From contig NZ_MPSB01000001.1 of the NCBI RefSeq assembly GCF_001981525.1, forward strand, positions 1-64,000: a stretch of 64,000 nucleotides of DNA. Reading direction: 5' to 3'. A program made the position numbers and the translations under genes. Source of the DNA: Sphingomonas jeddahensis. GTDB lineage: Bacteria; Pseudomonadota; Alphaproteobacteria; Sphingomonadales; Sphingomonadaceae. Positions 8,105 to 15,699 of this stretch are shown in pieces (positions within the stretch are counted from its first letter, which is position 1; every line of letters starts with the position of its first letter). The notes beneath the pieces were generated by a model. The model made no database searches. It worked only from the letters and a program-made list of their open reading frames with translations, and was not told where the DNA came from.

Positions 8105-9331
8105 TTAGCCTGCGATCAATAGTCCGTGGTTCTTCTTGCCAGCGGAGATGCGGAGCGGCTCTAAGCCCGCGGAAACCGTCGCGGCTTCATCGGACACCTT
8201 GTCGGCACCAATGCGCGCGCCGCCCTGCTTGATCAGGCGACGGGCCTCGCCCTTCGACGCGCAAAAACCGAGACCCACCAGTACATCGACCAGCGCGACT
8301 TCGCCGGAGGCGGCAAAGGTCGGCAGCGCGTCGCCGCTGGTGCCTTCCTCGAAAGTCCGCCGTGCAGTTTCGGCCGCCGCGTCTGCCGCCTCTCGGCCGC
8401 GGCACATGGCGGTGGCTTCGTTGGCGAGGATCTTCTTTGCCTCGTTGATCTCGGCGCCCTCCAGCGCCTCAAGCCGGGCGATCTCGTCGAGCGGGAGATC
8501 GGTGTAGAGGCGCAGGAAGCGGCCGACGTCGCGGTCGTCGGCGTTGCGCCAGAACTGCCAGTAATCGAAATGCGGCAACTGGTCCTCGTGCAGCCACACC
8601 GCACCCGCCACCGTCTTGCCCATCTTGGTGCCGTCAGCGGTGGTGAGCAGCGGCGTCGTCACGCCGAACACCTCCGTGCCGTCCATCCGGCGCGCCAGCT
8701 CGATGCCGTTGACGATATTGCCCCATTGATCGCTGCCGCCCATCTGCAGCCGCACGCCGTGGCGCTGCGACAGCTCGCGGAAGTCATAGGCTTGCAGGAT
8801 CATGTAGTTGAATTCGAGGAAGCTCAGCGACTGCTCGCGATCGAGCCGCAGCTTCACCGAATCGAACGACAGCATCCGGTTGACCGAGAAATGCTGCCCG
8901 ACTTCGCGCAGGAACGGAATGTATTCGAGCTTGTCGAGCCAATCGGCATTGTCGACCATCACCGCGTCGGTCGGGCCGTCGCCGAAGGTCAGGAAACGTT
9001 CGAAGATGCGGCGGATCGAGGCGACGTTCTCGGCCACGCGATCGTCGTTGAGCAGCTGACGCGATTCTTCCTTGAACGATGGATCGCCGATCTTTCCGGT
9101 GCCGCCGCCCATCAGGACGATCGGCTTATGGCCGGTCTGCTGGAGCCGGCGCAGTAGCATGATCTGAACGAGGCTGCCGACGTGCAGCGAGGGAGCGGTG
9201 GGATCGAAGCCGATATAGCCCGGCACCACCGACGTCGTCGCAAGCGCATCAAGCGCAGCCGCGTCGGTCGTCTGGTGGATGTAGCCGCGGTCGGTGAGGA
9301 CGCGGAGCAGCTCGGACTTGAGTTCGGTCAT
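8105..9331 (-). CDS. tyrS: Tyrosyl-tRNA synthetase
   Basis: TyrS has 408 residues from ATG 9331. It is a class I synthetase that charges tRNA-Tyr. The HIGH-type motif appears as PSLHVGSL near residue 48, the tyrosine pocket as [20 protein letters not shown] in the middle, and the KMSKS loop as KMGKT. The C-terminal S4-like RNA-binding domain ([16 protein letters not shown]) is complete. The open frame continues upstream to 9457, but that part lies in the family C repeat; [16 protein letters not shown] fits the family start. It ends 8 bp from the family B repeats. Confidence 0.97.
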   Translation of the reverse strand: MTELKSELLRVLTDRGYIHQTTDAAALDALATTSVVPGYIGFDPTAPSLHVGSLVQIMLLRRLQQTGHKPIVLMGGGTGKIGDPSFKEESRQLLNDDRVAENVASIRRIFERFLTFGDGPTDAVMVDNADWLDKLEYIPFLREVGQHFSVNRMLSFDSVKLRLDREQSLSFLEFNYMILQAYDFRELSQRHGVRLQMGGSDQWGNIVNGIELARRMDGTEVFGVTTPLLTTADGTKMGKTVAGAVWLHEDQLPHFDYWQFWRNADDRDVGRFLRLYTDLPLDEIARLEALEGAEINEAKKILANEATAMCRGREAADAAAETARRTFEEGTSGDALPTFAASGEVALVDVLVGLGFCASKGEARRLIKQGGARIGADKVSDEAATVSAGLEPLRISAGKKNHGLLIAG

Positions 9332-9339
9332 CGCTTCTT

Positions 9340-9445
9340 CTTCTCCCCTCCCGCGCGCGGGAAGGGTCGGGGGAGGGGTTGTCCGCACGTAACGGATGGT
9401 TGCGCCCATGCCCTCCCCCAGCCCCTCCCGCAAGCGGGAGGGGAA
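9340..9445. repeat. Palindromic intergenic repeat pair, family C
   Basis: The arms CCCCTCCCGCGCGCGGGAAG and CCCTCCCGCAAGCGGGAGGG are separated by about 55 bp, in front of tyrS. A short half of a family A-like unit (CCCCGGCTCTAGTCCGGGGT) follows at about 9459-9479. Confidence 0.65.
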
Positions 9446-9481
9446 TAAGGAGCGCACCCCCGGCTCTAGTCCGGGGTAACC

Positions 9482-10555
9482 TTACCTTCTGGGAAGCTGC
9501 GCCGTCGGATCGACCGGGCTGCGGCCCTTGCGCAATTCGAAATGCAGCTCCGGCCGATCCGCAAAGCCGGTGTCGCCGGACAATGCGATCGTCTGGCCCT
9601 TCTTCACCGCCTGGCCGCGCTGAACGAGCAGCTTGGAGGCATGGCCATAGACGCTGGTCCAATTCTCGCCGTGGCGAACGATCACCAGGCCCCCGAGGGC
9701 GGCAATGCCGTCACCGACATAGGCGACTGTGCCGTCCGCTGTCGCCTTAACCGGTGTATCCACCGGGACGGCGATCTTAACACCATTGTTGCGCACGCCG
9801 CTGGCACCAGTGCCGAAGCGGCTGACGACCTTGCCGTCCACCGGCCAGAGGAACCGGCCCGGGCCGGTCTTCGGTGCTTCCACCGCCGCGGTCGTCGGCA
9901 GCACGCGGCGCGAACTCGCCACCGGCTTGGCAGGCACCTGATTGACGGCAAGCGCCGGCTCGCCGCCGGTGATGATGTCGTCGATATCGAGGCGAAACGC
10001 CGCGGCGCGCTCGGCATAATTGGTGCCCGCGCGCGAATCGCCGGGGATCAGCACGTGCTGTCCGGTGCGAAGAATGTATGGCTCCTCCAGCTCGTTGGCC
10101 GCGACGATGCGGGACCATTGCACGCCATAAGCACGCGCAATTGCAATCCCGGTCTGGCCGGAGCGGACCTGGTGATACCGCCCGCCGGGGATGCGCAGCC
10201 GCTGGCCGGCATAGATGGTAAAGGGCGCCGACAAGCCGTTGGCGCGCGCGATCGCTTCCGATCCGGCGCCGATCCGCTGCGCAATGAGCCGCAGCGAATC
10301 GCCGGGGCGGACGACATAGATCTGCTCCGCCACGTCCTGCGCGTCCGCGCTGACCGGACGTGCTTCCCAGGCGGGGCGAGGGGCAGGCAGCCGGCTGACA
10401 TCGTCAGATGCATCGGCGCGATCGCCGGGAGCGGGCAGGTCGAGCGGCTCACCGCCGGGCGGCGGCGGCGGTGGACGCGAACGATCGGTCGAGGGAATGC
10501 AGGCCGCCAGCCCGAGTGCGAGCGGCAGTGCAGCCGTGATCCTGATCCGCATCAT
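9482..10555 (-). CDS. LysM/M23 lipoprotein, NlpD-like amidase activator
   Basis: This 357-residue envelope protein has a lipoprotein signal with lipobox LAAC near residue 19. Two LysM peptidoglycan-binding repeats follow (IYVVRPGDSLRLIAQRIG near 85-130; YHQVRSGQTGIAIARAYG near 135-180), then a C-terminal LytM/M23 domain. The usual zinc-binding H-x-x-x-D is replaced (NNGVKI), as in NlpD and EnvC, so it is probably a non-catalytic activator of cell-wall amidases at division rather than a hydrolase. YGHASKL and LHFELR are present. It lies downstream of serS on the same strand with an 18-bp gap, so the two are probably co-transcribed. In many alphaproteobacteria the gene is next to surE/pcm/serS, which fits. 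Confidence 0.88.
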   Translation of the reverse strand: MMRIRITAALPLALGLAACIPSTDRSRPPPPPPGGEPLDLPAPGDRADASDDVSRLPAPRPAWEARPVSADAQDVAEQIYVVRPGDSLRLIAQRIGAGSEAIARANGLSAPFTIYAGQRLRIPGGRYHQVRSGQTGIAIARAYGVQWSRIVAANELEEPYILRTGQHVLIPGDSRAGTNYAERAAAFRLDIDDIITGGEPALAVNQVPAKPVASSRRVLPTTAAVEAPKTGPGRFLWPVDGKVVSRFGTGASGVRNNGVKIAVPVDTPVKATADGTVAYVGDGIAALGGLVIVRHGENWTSVYGHASKLLVQRGQAVKKGQTIALSGDTGFADRPELHFELRKGRSPVDPTAQLPRR

Positions 10556-10573
10556 CCCCCGATAGCCGCTTGG

Positions 10574-11845
10574 TTAACGCGGCTCCAGTCGGTTCAGTCC
10601 GCCAAGATAGGGCTGGAGCACGTTTGGCACGACCACCGATCCGTCCGCCTGCTGATAATTCTCCAGGATCGCCACGATGGTTCGGCCAACCACCAGGCCG
10701 GAGCCGTTGAGCGTGTGGACGAAGCGAGTCGCCTTTTCACCCTCCGGACGGAAGCGCGCGTTCATGCGGCGCGCCTGGAAATCGGTGCAGGTGGAGCAGG
10801 ACGAGACTTCGCGATAGCGATCCTGCCCCGGCAGCCAGACCTCGATGTCATAGGTGCGGGCGGCGGAGAAGCCCATGTCGCCAGTGCACAGCTTCATGCG
10901 GCGGAACGGCAGCTCGAGCCGGGTCAGCACGTCCTCGGCGATGGCGGTCATCCGCTCATGCTCGGCCTCCGACTGATCGGGTTCGACGATGGAGACCATC
11001 TCGGCCTTGTCGAACTGGTGCTGGCGGATGAAGCCGCGCGTGTCGCGACCGGCGGCGCCGGCCTCGGAGCGGAAGCAGGGCGTGAGCGCAGTGAAGCGCA
11101 GCGGCAAGTCGGCGAGGATCTTCTCGCGCACGATGTTGGTGAGGCTGACCTCGCTGGTCGGGATCAGCCAGCGGCCGTCGGTGGTACGGAACAGATCCTC
11201 GGCGAATTTGGGCAGCTGGCCGGTGCCGAACATCGTCTCGTCACGGACGAGCAGAGGCGGCACGATCTCTTCATAGCCATGGTCGCGGGTGAGCACGTCG
11301 AGTCCGAACTGGCCGAGCGCACGGGCGAGCTTCGCCATGTGCCCGCGCACAAGCGTGAAGCGCGCGCCGGAGAGCAACGCGCCAGTCTCGAAATCAAGGC
11401 CCAATGCCGGGCCGATCGCGTCATGTTCGCGGATCGCGAAGTCGAAGGTCGGGCGCCGCCCGCGCTCGTGGATGAGATGATTGTCATTCTCGTCCGCGCC
11501 CTCGGGCACGTCGGCAAGTGGAAGGTTGGGAAGGCTCGCGAGCAGGCCGTCTAGCTCGCCGCCCAGCTGCGCCTCTTCCGCCTCGAGCTCGGGCAGACGC
11601 TGCTTCAGCGTTGCCACTTCCGCCATCAACGCGGCGGCGGTGTCCTCGTCCTTCTTTGCCTTGGCCGCCCCGATCGCCTTGGAGGCTTCGTTGCGGCGTG
11701 CCTGGCCGACCTGAAGCTCCGTCACGATTTCGCGGCGGCGGCGATCGAGGTCGAGGATCGTTGCGGCGTCGGTGGGCTTGCCGCGGCGCGCCATGGCGGC
11801 GTCGAAAGCGGCAGGGTCGTCACGGATCAGGCGAATATCGAGCAT
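10574..11845 (-). CDS. serS: Seryl-tRNA synthetase
   Basis: SerS has 423 residues from ATG 11845. It is a class II synthetase that charges tRNA-Ser and provides Ser-tRNA for selenocysteine where used. The N-terminal coiled-coil tRNA-binding arm (about residues 25-105, charged heptads with [19 protein letters not shown]) is followed by the class II core: motif 2 [20 protein letters not shown], and motif 3 [17 protein letters not shown]. The open frame reaches 11923, but [18 protein letters not shown] is the family start. The divergent gene to the right starts 95 bp away. Confidence 0.97.
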   Translation of the reverse strand: MLDIRLIRDDPAAFDAAMARRGKPTDAATILDLDRRRREIVTELQVGQARRNEASKAIGAAKAKKDEDTAAALMAEVATLKQRLPELEAEEAQLGGELDGLLASLPNLPLADVPEGADENDNHLIHERGRRPTFDFAIREHDAIGPALGLDFETGALLSGARFTLVRGHMAKLARALGQFGLDVLTRDHGYEEIVPPLLVRDETMFGTGQLPKFAEDLFRTTDGRWLIPTSEVSLTNIVREKILADLPLRFTALTPCFRSEAGAAGRDTRGFIRQHQFDKAEMVSIVEPDQSEAEHERMTAIAEDVLTRLELPFRRMKLCTGDMGFSAARTYDIEVWLPGQDRYREVSSCSTCTDFQARRMNARFRPEGEKATRFVHTLNGSGLVVGRTIVAILENYQQADGSVVVPNVLQPYLGGLNRLEPR

Positions 11846-11940
11846 GGCGCGGGCGCTATGCCGGGGAGGGCAGGGACAGGCAACCCGCGCGGGCGGCGGC
11901 GCGTTCTTCACATGACAGGCCAATTACAGGAGATCCCTTC

Positions 11941-12450
11941 ATGCAAGTGCCGCACAATTCCGTCGTTCTGGTCGCGGATGGCCGCAAGCTGTTGTTCCTG
12001 CGCAATGAAGGCGATGATGTTCACCCGAATTTGACGGTGGAACATGCCGAGGAACGCCCCAATCCGTCCGACCTCGATCAGAAGACTGACAAGGCCGGGC
12101 GCGCCTCCTCCACGCAATCCGGCCCGGGCGCGCCGTCGGTTGCGCAGAACGGATCGAATCACGCGCGCGGTGGCGGGGCGCAGTTTGCGCCGTCACGCGG
12201 CACCCTGGGGGAGACGGACTTTCACCAGCTGGAAGAAGATCGGTTTGCGGCCGATGCCGCGGAATTGCTGAAGAAGCGTGCGTTCGCCAACGAGTATGAC
12301 TCGTTGATCGTGGTGGCACCGCCCAGGACCTTGGGCGAACTGCGCAAACATTATCACAAGGAAGTCACCGATCGGCTGGCCGGTGAGCTTTCCAAGGATC
12401 TGACCGGCCATCCGATCCCGGACATTGAGCAGGCGCTGCTGAGCGCCTGA
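11941..12450 (+). CDS. Host-attachment protein family (baeRF/eRF1-like domain)
   Basis: This 169-residue protein starts at ATG 11941, MQVPHNSVVLVADGRKLLFLRNEGD. It belongs to the family annotated as required for attachment to host cells, later seen as a bacterial/archaeal relative of the eRF1 middle domain (baeRF). Family features seen here are the VADGRKLLFLRN strand, the EDRFAADAAELLKKRA helix, LIVVAPPRTLGELRKHYH, and the C-terminal KDLTGHPIPDIEQAL. The centre (residues 40-95) is Gly/Ser/Pro-rich and probably disordered. The cellular job is not established; in plant-associated relatives it affects attachment. The longer open frame from 11518 overlaps serS and is not real. A bidirectional terminator follows. 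Confidence 0.85.
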   Translation: MQVPHNSVVLVADGRKLLFLRNEGDDVHPNLTVEHAEERPNPSDLDQKTDKAGRASSTQSGPGAPSVAQNGSNHARGGGAQFAPSRGTLGETDFHQLEEDRFAADAAELLKKRAFANEYDSLIVVAPPRTLGELRKHYHKEVTDRLAGELSKDLTGHPIPDIEQALLSA

Positions 12451-12491
12451 AGCACCGGTGCTCCGTCACGCCGGTATGACCCGGTGTGCAG

Positions 12492-12534
12492 AAAAAAAAG
12501 GCCGTGCGCATCGTCAGACGCGCACGGCCTTTTC
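12492..12534. terminator. Bidirectional rho-independent terminator
   Basis: A strong hairpin has stem AAGGCCGTGCG/CGCACGGCCTT, with an A-run on the left and a T-run on the right. It can stop both the rightward host-attachment gene and the leftward PEP-CTERM-like gene, which converge here. Confidence 0.9.
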
Positions 12535-12554
12535 TATATTCGGGAAGCTTAAAA

Positions 12555-13532
12555 TCAGGCGGATCCGGCCGCCTTTTTCGCGAACCGGCGGCGCGCGATC
12601 AGTCCTGCTGCAGCGGCGCCGAACAGGATCATCATCGGCGGCGCGGGAACAGGCGAGGGATTGCCGCTGCTGTTGCCGCCGTGGCCGCCGTTCGACGACC
12701 AGCCCTTTGACGACGAGCCCCAGCCCTTGGACGATGATCCCCAACCCTTGGAGGAAGAGCCGTAGGAAGAGCTGGAGGTCGAAGTCGACGTGGAGCCGGA
12801 CGAGGAGACGTTGCCCGACGAAGAGGACGAGACGTTACCCGAGGAGGATGACGAGACGTTACCCGACGAGGACGACGATACGTTACCGGATGACGATGAG
12901 GAGGAGGAGACATTACCCGATGAGGATGACGTGCTGCTCACGTTGCCGCTGGACGAGGTGCTGCTCACATTGCCCGATGACGTCGATGAAGTGCTGCTGA
13001 CGCCGCCGGTCGAGGTGGAGGAGCCACCGGTGGACGACGAGACGTTGCCGCTCGATCCACCCGACGAGGTGGAACTGGACGTCGATCCGCCGCTCGTGCT
13101 GGATGTCGAGGAGATCACGATCCCGCTCGAACCGCTGCCGCCGCCCGATCCGCCAAAGAAGCCACCCGCGAAGAAGCCGCCGCCGCCGAGGCCGCCGCCA
13201 CCCCAGCCACCGCCGATGATCGGCGCCACCTCGCCCCCGCCCGACACCACCGGCTGCACGGCGGGGAGCGGCACGGGGATCGGCGCCGCTTGCGATGCGA
13301 CCGTCACCACCGTGGGCGCGCAGGCCGCGGTGGTAGTCGTCACCACCTTTCGCACGGTGCCCTTGCGCGCCACCGTGCGCTTGACGATCCGCTTCTTCGG
13401 TGCGGTTTTTACGTATTTCGTGTAGGAACTGCGAGCCTTCTGCGTTTCGGCCACGTGAACCGCGCCGCCGCCGACGATCGCACCACCGACGGTGCATGCG
13501 CAGAGTTTTGCCAAAGCCATCCGCACCGACAT
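12555..13532 (-). CDS. Ser/Asn-repeat surface protein with PEP-CTERM-like sorting tail
   Basis: This 325-residue low-complexity exported protein has an N-terminal hydrophobic segment (about residues 5-28) followed by basic residues, a Thr/Val/Pro region, a Gly-rich stretch (GGGWGGGGLGGGGFFAG), then about 130 residues of Ser-rich repeats around SSGNVSSSS, and three copies of SSSKGWG. The C-terminus is VPAPPMMILFGAAAAGLIAR plus basic residues: a VPAP variant of the PEP-CTERM tripartite signal (Pro motif, membrane helix, Arg cluster) that an exosortase would process. A glycosylated, Ser-rich surface or extracellular-polymer role is plausible but inferred. No exosortase is in the window. A strong GAGGAGGA-type nucleotide repeat runs on the plus strand here. 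Confidence 0.75.
   Translation of the reverse strand: MSVRMALAKLCACTVGGAIVGGGAVHVAETQKARSSYTKYVKTAPKKRIVKRTVARKGTVRKVVTTTTAACAPTVVTVASQAAPIPVPLPAVQPVVSGGGEVAPIIGGGWGGGGLGGGGFFAGGFFGGSGGGSGSSGIVISSTSSTSGGSTSSSTSSGGSSGNVSSSTGGSSTSTGGVSSTSSTSSGNVSSTSSSGNVSSTSSSSGNVSSSSSSSGNVSSSSSGNVSSSSSGNVSSSSSGNVSSSGSTSTSTSSSSYGSSSKGWGSSSKGWGSSSKGWSSNGGHGGNSSGNPSPVPAPPMMILFGAAAAGLIARRRFAKKAAGSA
12780..12990 (-). repeat. In-frame coding repeats (Gly-Asn-Val-Ser units)
   Basis: About eleven imperfect units encode (S)nGNVS(S)n in the PEP-CTERM-like protein; unit lengths vary from about 7 to 14 codons. Synonymous changes differ between units (ACGTTACCC, ACGTTGCC, ACATTACCC), so expansion is not recent throughout. 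Confidence 0.7.
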
Positions 13533-13881
13533 GATGTCACTCTCTCAATCTGACGCAGCCGACAGGCCGCCCTTGTTCTTGCTGCAGCGTTGAACCGCCT
13601 GTGGCACAAGGTGCAGAACAAAAAATTAAACGCAACGCGATTAACCTGTGGGATCGTCACCTAACCCGCAATTTGCGAAGGTGCAGCGCGTTTTTTCGGG
13701 TTAACGTACCAGCGCGGGACAGGAGACCGCGCAACAATCCATTCAGCGTGCCGCAAGACGCGACCGATTAGGCGCTTTTCCACGTCCGTGGACGCTTGTC
13801 GGTTGCCTGATGCATGTCTATAGGCGCCGCACGGGGCGCGGTGGTGCTACGACACCCTGACGCGGGCGGGGAGACAGGTCG
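13533..13881. other. Divergent intergenic region before the PEP-CTERM-like gene and dksA
   Basis: This 349-bp gap has no convincing reading frame. It is AT-richer than its surroundings at 13600-13680 (AAAAAATTAAACGC and ATTAACCTGTGGG), so it probably holds the two divergent promoters. I see no clear operator, riboswitch or terminator. Confidence 0.5.
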
Positions 13882-14343
13882 ATGGCAACGGCGTACAATC
13901 GCGTGGATCAGGCAGACCCAATGGCACTCGGGGCTGCAAACGACGACGGCTACCGGCCGCATCCGGACGAACCCTTCATGAATGCGCGGCAGCAGGAGTA
14001 TTTCCGGGCCAAGCTGCTGGCATGGAAGGATGCCATTCTTCGGGAGTCTTTGGGCACCCTGTCACAGCTTCAGATCGACTCGCTGCGAGAAGCGGATCTC
14101 AACGATCGCGCATCGAGTGAGACCGATTGGTCGATCGAACTGCGCACGCGTGATCGTCAGCGCAAGCTGATCGGCAAGATCGAGGCCGCGATCCGCCGCA
14201 TCGAGGAAGGCGAATACGGTTATTGCGAAGTAACCGGTGAGCCGATCAGCCTGGGGCGCCTTGAAGCGCGGCCGATCGCGACCATGACGGTCGAGGCGCA
14301 GGAGCGGCACGAGCGCAACGAGAAGGTTTCGCGCGAAGATTGA
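13882..14343 (+). CDS. dksA: RNA polymerase-binding transcription factor DksA
   Basis: DksA has 153 residues. It enters the RNA polymerase secondary channel and, with ppGpp, retunes rRNA and amino-acid promoters. The coiled coil (about residues 40-115, MNARQQEYFRAKLLAWKDAIL ... IGKIEAAIRRIEEGEYG) precedes the globular part YCEVTGEPISLGRLEARPIA. The classical four-cysteine zinc site is reduced to one Cys (C-E-V-T and T-V-E-A), as known for alphaproteobacterial DksA, so it should fold without zinc. An upstream Met-rich leader of about 33 residues is long for the family; M33 (PFMNARQQEYF) could be an alternative start. A PilZ gene follows. Confidence 0.93.
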   Translation: MATAYNRVDQADPMALGAANDDGYRPHPDEPFMNARQQEYFRAKLLAWKDAILRESLGTLSQLQIDSLREADLNDRASSETDWSIELRTRDRQRKLIGKIEAAIRRIEEGEYGYCEVTGEPISLGRLEARPIATMTVEAQERHERNEKVSRED

Positions 14344-14401
14344 TTGTGGCGGCCGTCGTGGCCACGGCTTGTTTGTATTTCGTCAAGATTTCGGGACGTA
14401 A

Positions 14402-14779
14402 ATGTTCGCCATGAATCCGGTCGCAGACAGCGTATTCTTGGATGCTGCGCCTGCGGCGGCCAGCGATCGTGGGCGCGACAGCCTGTTTCTGCTCGCTCGG
14501 CTGCGGATCGCCGGGTTTGATGAGGAGCTGTCGGTGCGCGTGCGCAACCTGTCGGCTGGCGGGCTGATGGCCGAACTGCCTGAACCGGTCGAACCCGATG
14601 CAGCGGTGCAGATCGAATTGCGCGGGCTGGGCTGGCAGTCGGGCCGAGTCGCGTGGCAGACCGAGGGGCGTGCCGGCATCGCTTTCGATCGCCCGGTTGA
14701 TCCGCAGCGCGCGCGCAAGCCGGTGGGCGCGCGCACCGGTGATCAGGCGCCGCATCAGCCGCTTCGCTTTCCGGGCTGA
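14402..14779 (+). CDS. PilZ-domain protein
   Basis: This 125-residue protein has a single PilZ-like barrel. NLSAGGLMAELPEPVEPDA matches the (D/N)-x-S-x-x-G core, and GRVAWQTEGRAGIAFDRPVD matches the last strands. PilZ domains usually bind cyclic di-GMP through an N-terminal R-x-x-x-R; here that region is RGRDSLFLLARLR, so the arginines are present but imperfectly spaced and binding is uncertain. A second in-frame ATG lies four codons in. It follows dksA by 58 bp on the same strand and precedes a tRNA gene. Stand-alone PilZ proteins with no partner are common in sphingomonads. Confidence 0.8.
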   Translation: MFAMNPVADSVFLDAAPAAASDRGRDSLFLLARLRIAGFDEELSVRVRNLSAGGLMAELPEPVEPDAAVQIELRGLGWQSGRVAWQTEGRAGIAFDRPVDPQRARKPVGARTGDQAPHQPLRFPG

Positions 14780-14855
14780 GCGCCGGCGCGATAATCACGT
14801 CGGACGGGCTGGACGCGCCCGCCCGGTTCGTGCTTAAGGCGCCGTCCAGACACGT

Positions 14856-14941
14856 GCGGGCGTGGCGGAATGGTAGACGCAGCGGACTCAAAATCCGCCG
14901 TTGGTGACAACATGTCGGTTCGAGTCCGACCGCCCGTACCA
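14856..14941 (+). tRNA. tRNA-Leu (CAA)
   Basis: The 86-nt class II tRNA has acceptor stem GCGGGCG/CGCCCGT (G-U end pair), D-loop GGCGGAATGGTAGACGC, anticodon stem GCGGA/TCCGC around loop CTCAAAA (anticodon CAA), variable arm near TTGGTGACAACA, T-loop GGTTCGAGTCC and a genome-encoded CCA end. Confidence 0.95.
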
Positions 14942-15111
14942 ACATTCAATGCTCGGCTTTGCGGCATCGCGCGTGTCGGCACCATTCACGTCCGGCAATG
15001 CGCTCCCTCGAACCAAAACGTCGGCCGCTCATGTAGCGGCGGGTGTTCAAGTACCACGCGCCGCGCCGAGCGCTTCCGATCAGGCGGCACTCCTGACCAT
15101 CTCCCGGTCGG

Positions 15112-15672
15112 TTACGCAGCCCGGCTCTGGGCGGGGTTCCCGACCACCGTTGCACCGGCTGGAACATCGCGCGTCACGACGCTGCCGGCGCCCACGACCG
15201 CATCTTCCCCGACGGTGATCCCAGGCAGGATGATGGTGCCGCCTCCGATCCAGACGTTACGCCCGATGTGGATCGGGCGGCCCCATTCGGCGCCCGACGC
15301 TCGCTCGGTCGAATCACGTGGGTGGTCAGCGGTGAGGATCTGGACGCCAGGGCCGATCTGCGCGCCGTCCCCGATCGTCACTGCAACGACGTCGAGGATC
15401 ACGCAGTTGAAGTTCAGAAACACTCCGGCACCAAGATGTATGTTATAGCCGTAGTCGCAGTGGAAAGGAGGACGGATCGTTGAGCCGCCGCCCACATGGG
15501 CCAGCCCTTCGCGCAGCAGCGCGAGCCGCTCGTCGGGCGAAGCGGTGATGTCCGCATTGAATCGTGCCATCCACCCGGCCGCGGCACGCTGGTCCGCGAC
15601 GAGTTCCGCATCGCCAGCGTGATAGGGCTCGCCCGCGAGCATCTTCTGCTTCTCGGAGCGCCCCGCCATCAT
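15112..15672 (-). CDS. Sugar O-acetyltransferase (maltose/galactoside acetyltransferase family)
   Basis: The protein has about 186 residues from ATG 15672 (or 15669). It transfers acetyl from acetyl-CoA to a sugar hydroxyl. The N-terminal Mac domain (EKQKMLAGEPYHAGDAELV) precedes a left-handed beta-helix of hexapeptide repeats. FHCDYGYNIHLGAGVFLNFNC and ILTADHPRD carry the conserved substrate and catalytic His residues; GRNVWIGGGTIILPGITVG is a classic hexapeptide stretch. AAGGA lies 4-7 nt before the two adjacent ATGs. It sits alone on its strand; a 27-bp gap separates it from the phytochrome gene. Confidence 0.9.
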   Translation of the reverse strand: MMAGRSEKQKMLAGEPYHAGDAELVADQRAAAGWMARFNADITASPDERLALLREGLAHVGGGSTIRPPFHCDYGYNIHLGAGVFLNFNCVILDVVAVTIGDGAQIGPGVQILTADHPRDSTERASGAEWGRPIHIGRNVWIGGGTIILPGITVGEDAVVGAGSVVTRDVPAGATVVGNPAQSRAA

Positions 15673-15699
15673 CGTTCCTTGTGCCTGACCCCGCACCGC

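Noticed and set aside
9542..11554. 670-codon plus-strand frame across the NlpD-like and serS genes
   Set aside because: No family features, odd His/Arg/Gln composition, and two well-supported genes lie opposite.
12780..12990. Regular repeats considered as a CRISPR array
   Set aside because: Units are in frame, lack unique spacers of constant length and encode a Ser-rich protein.
12790..13425. 211-codon acidic (Glu/Asp/Leu) frame opposite the Ser-rich gene
   Set aside because: The repeated EDDETLPD pattern is only the complement of the Ser/Gly/Asn codon repeats.
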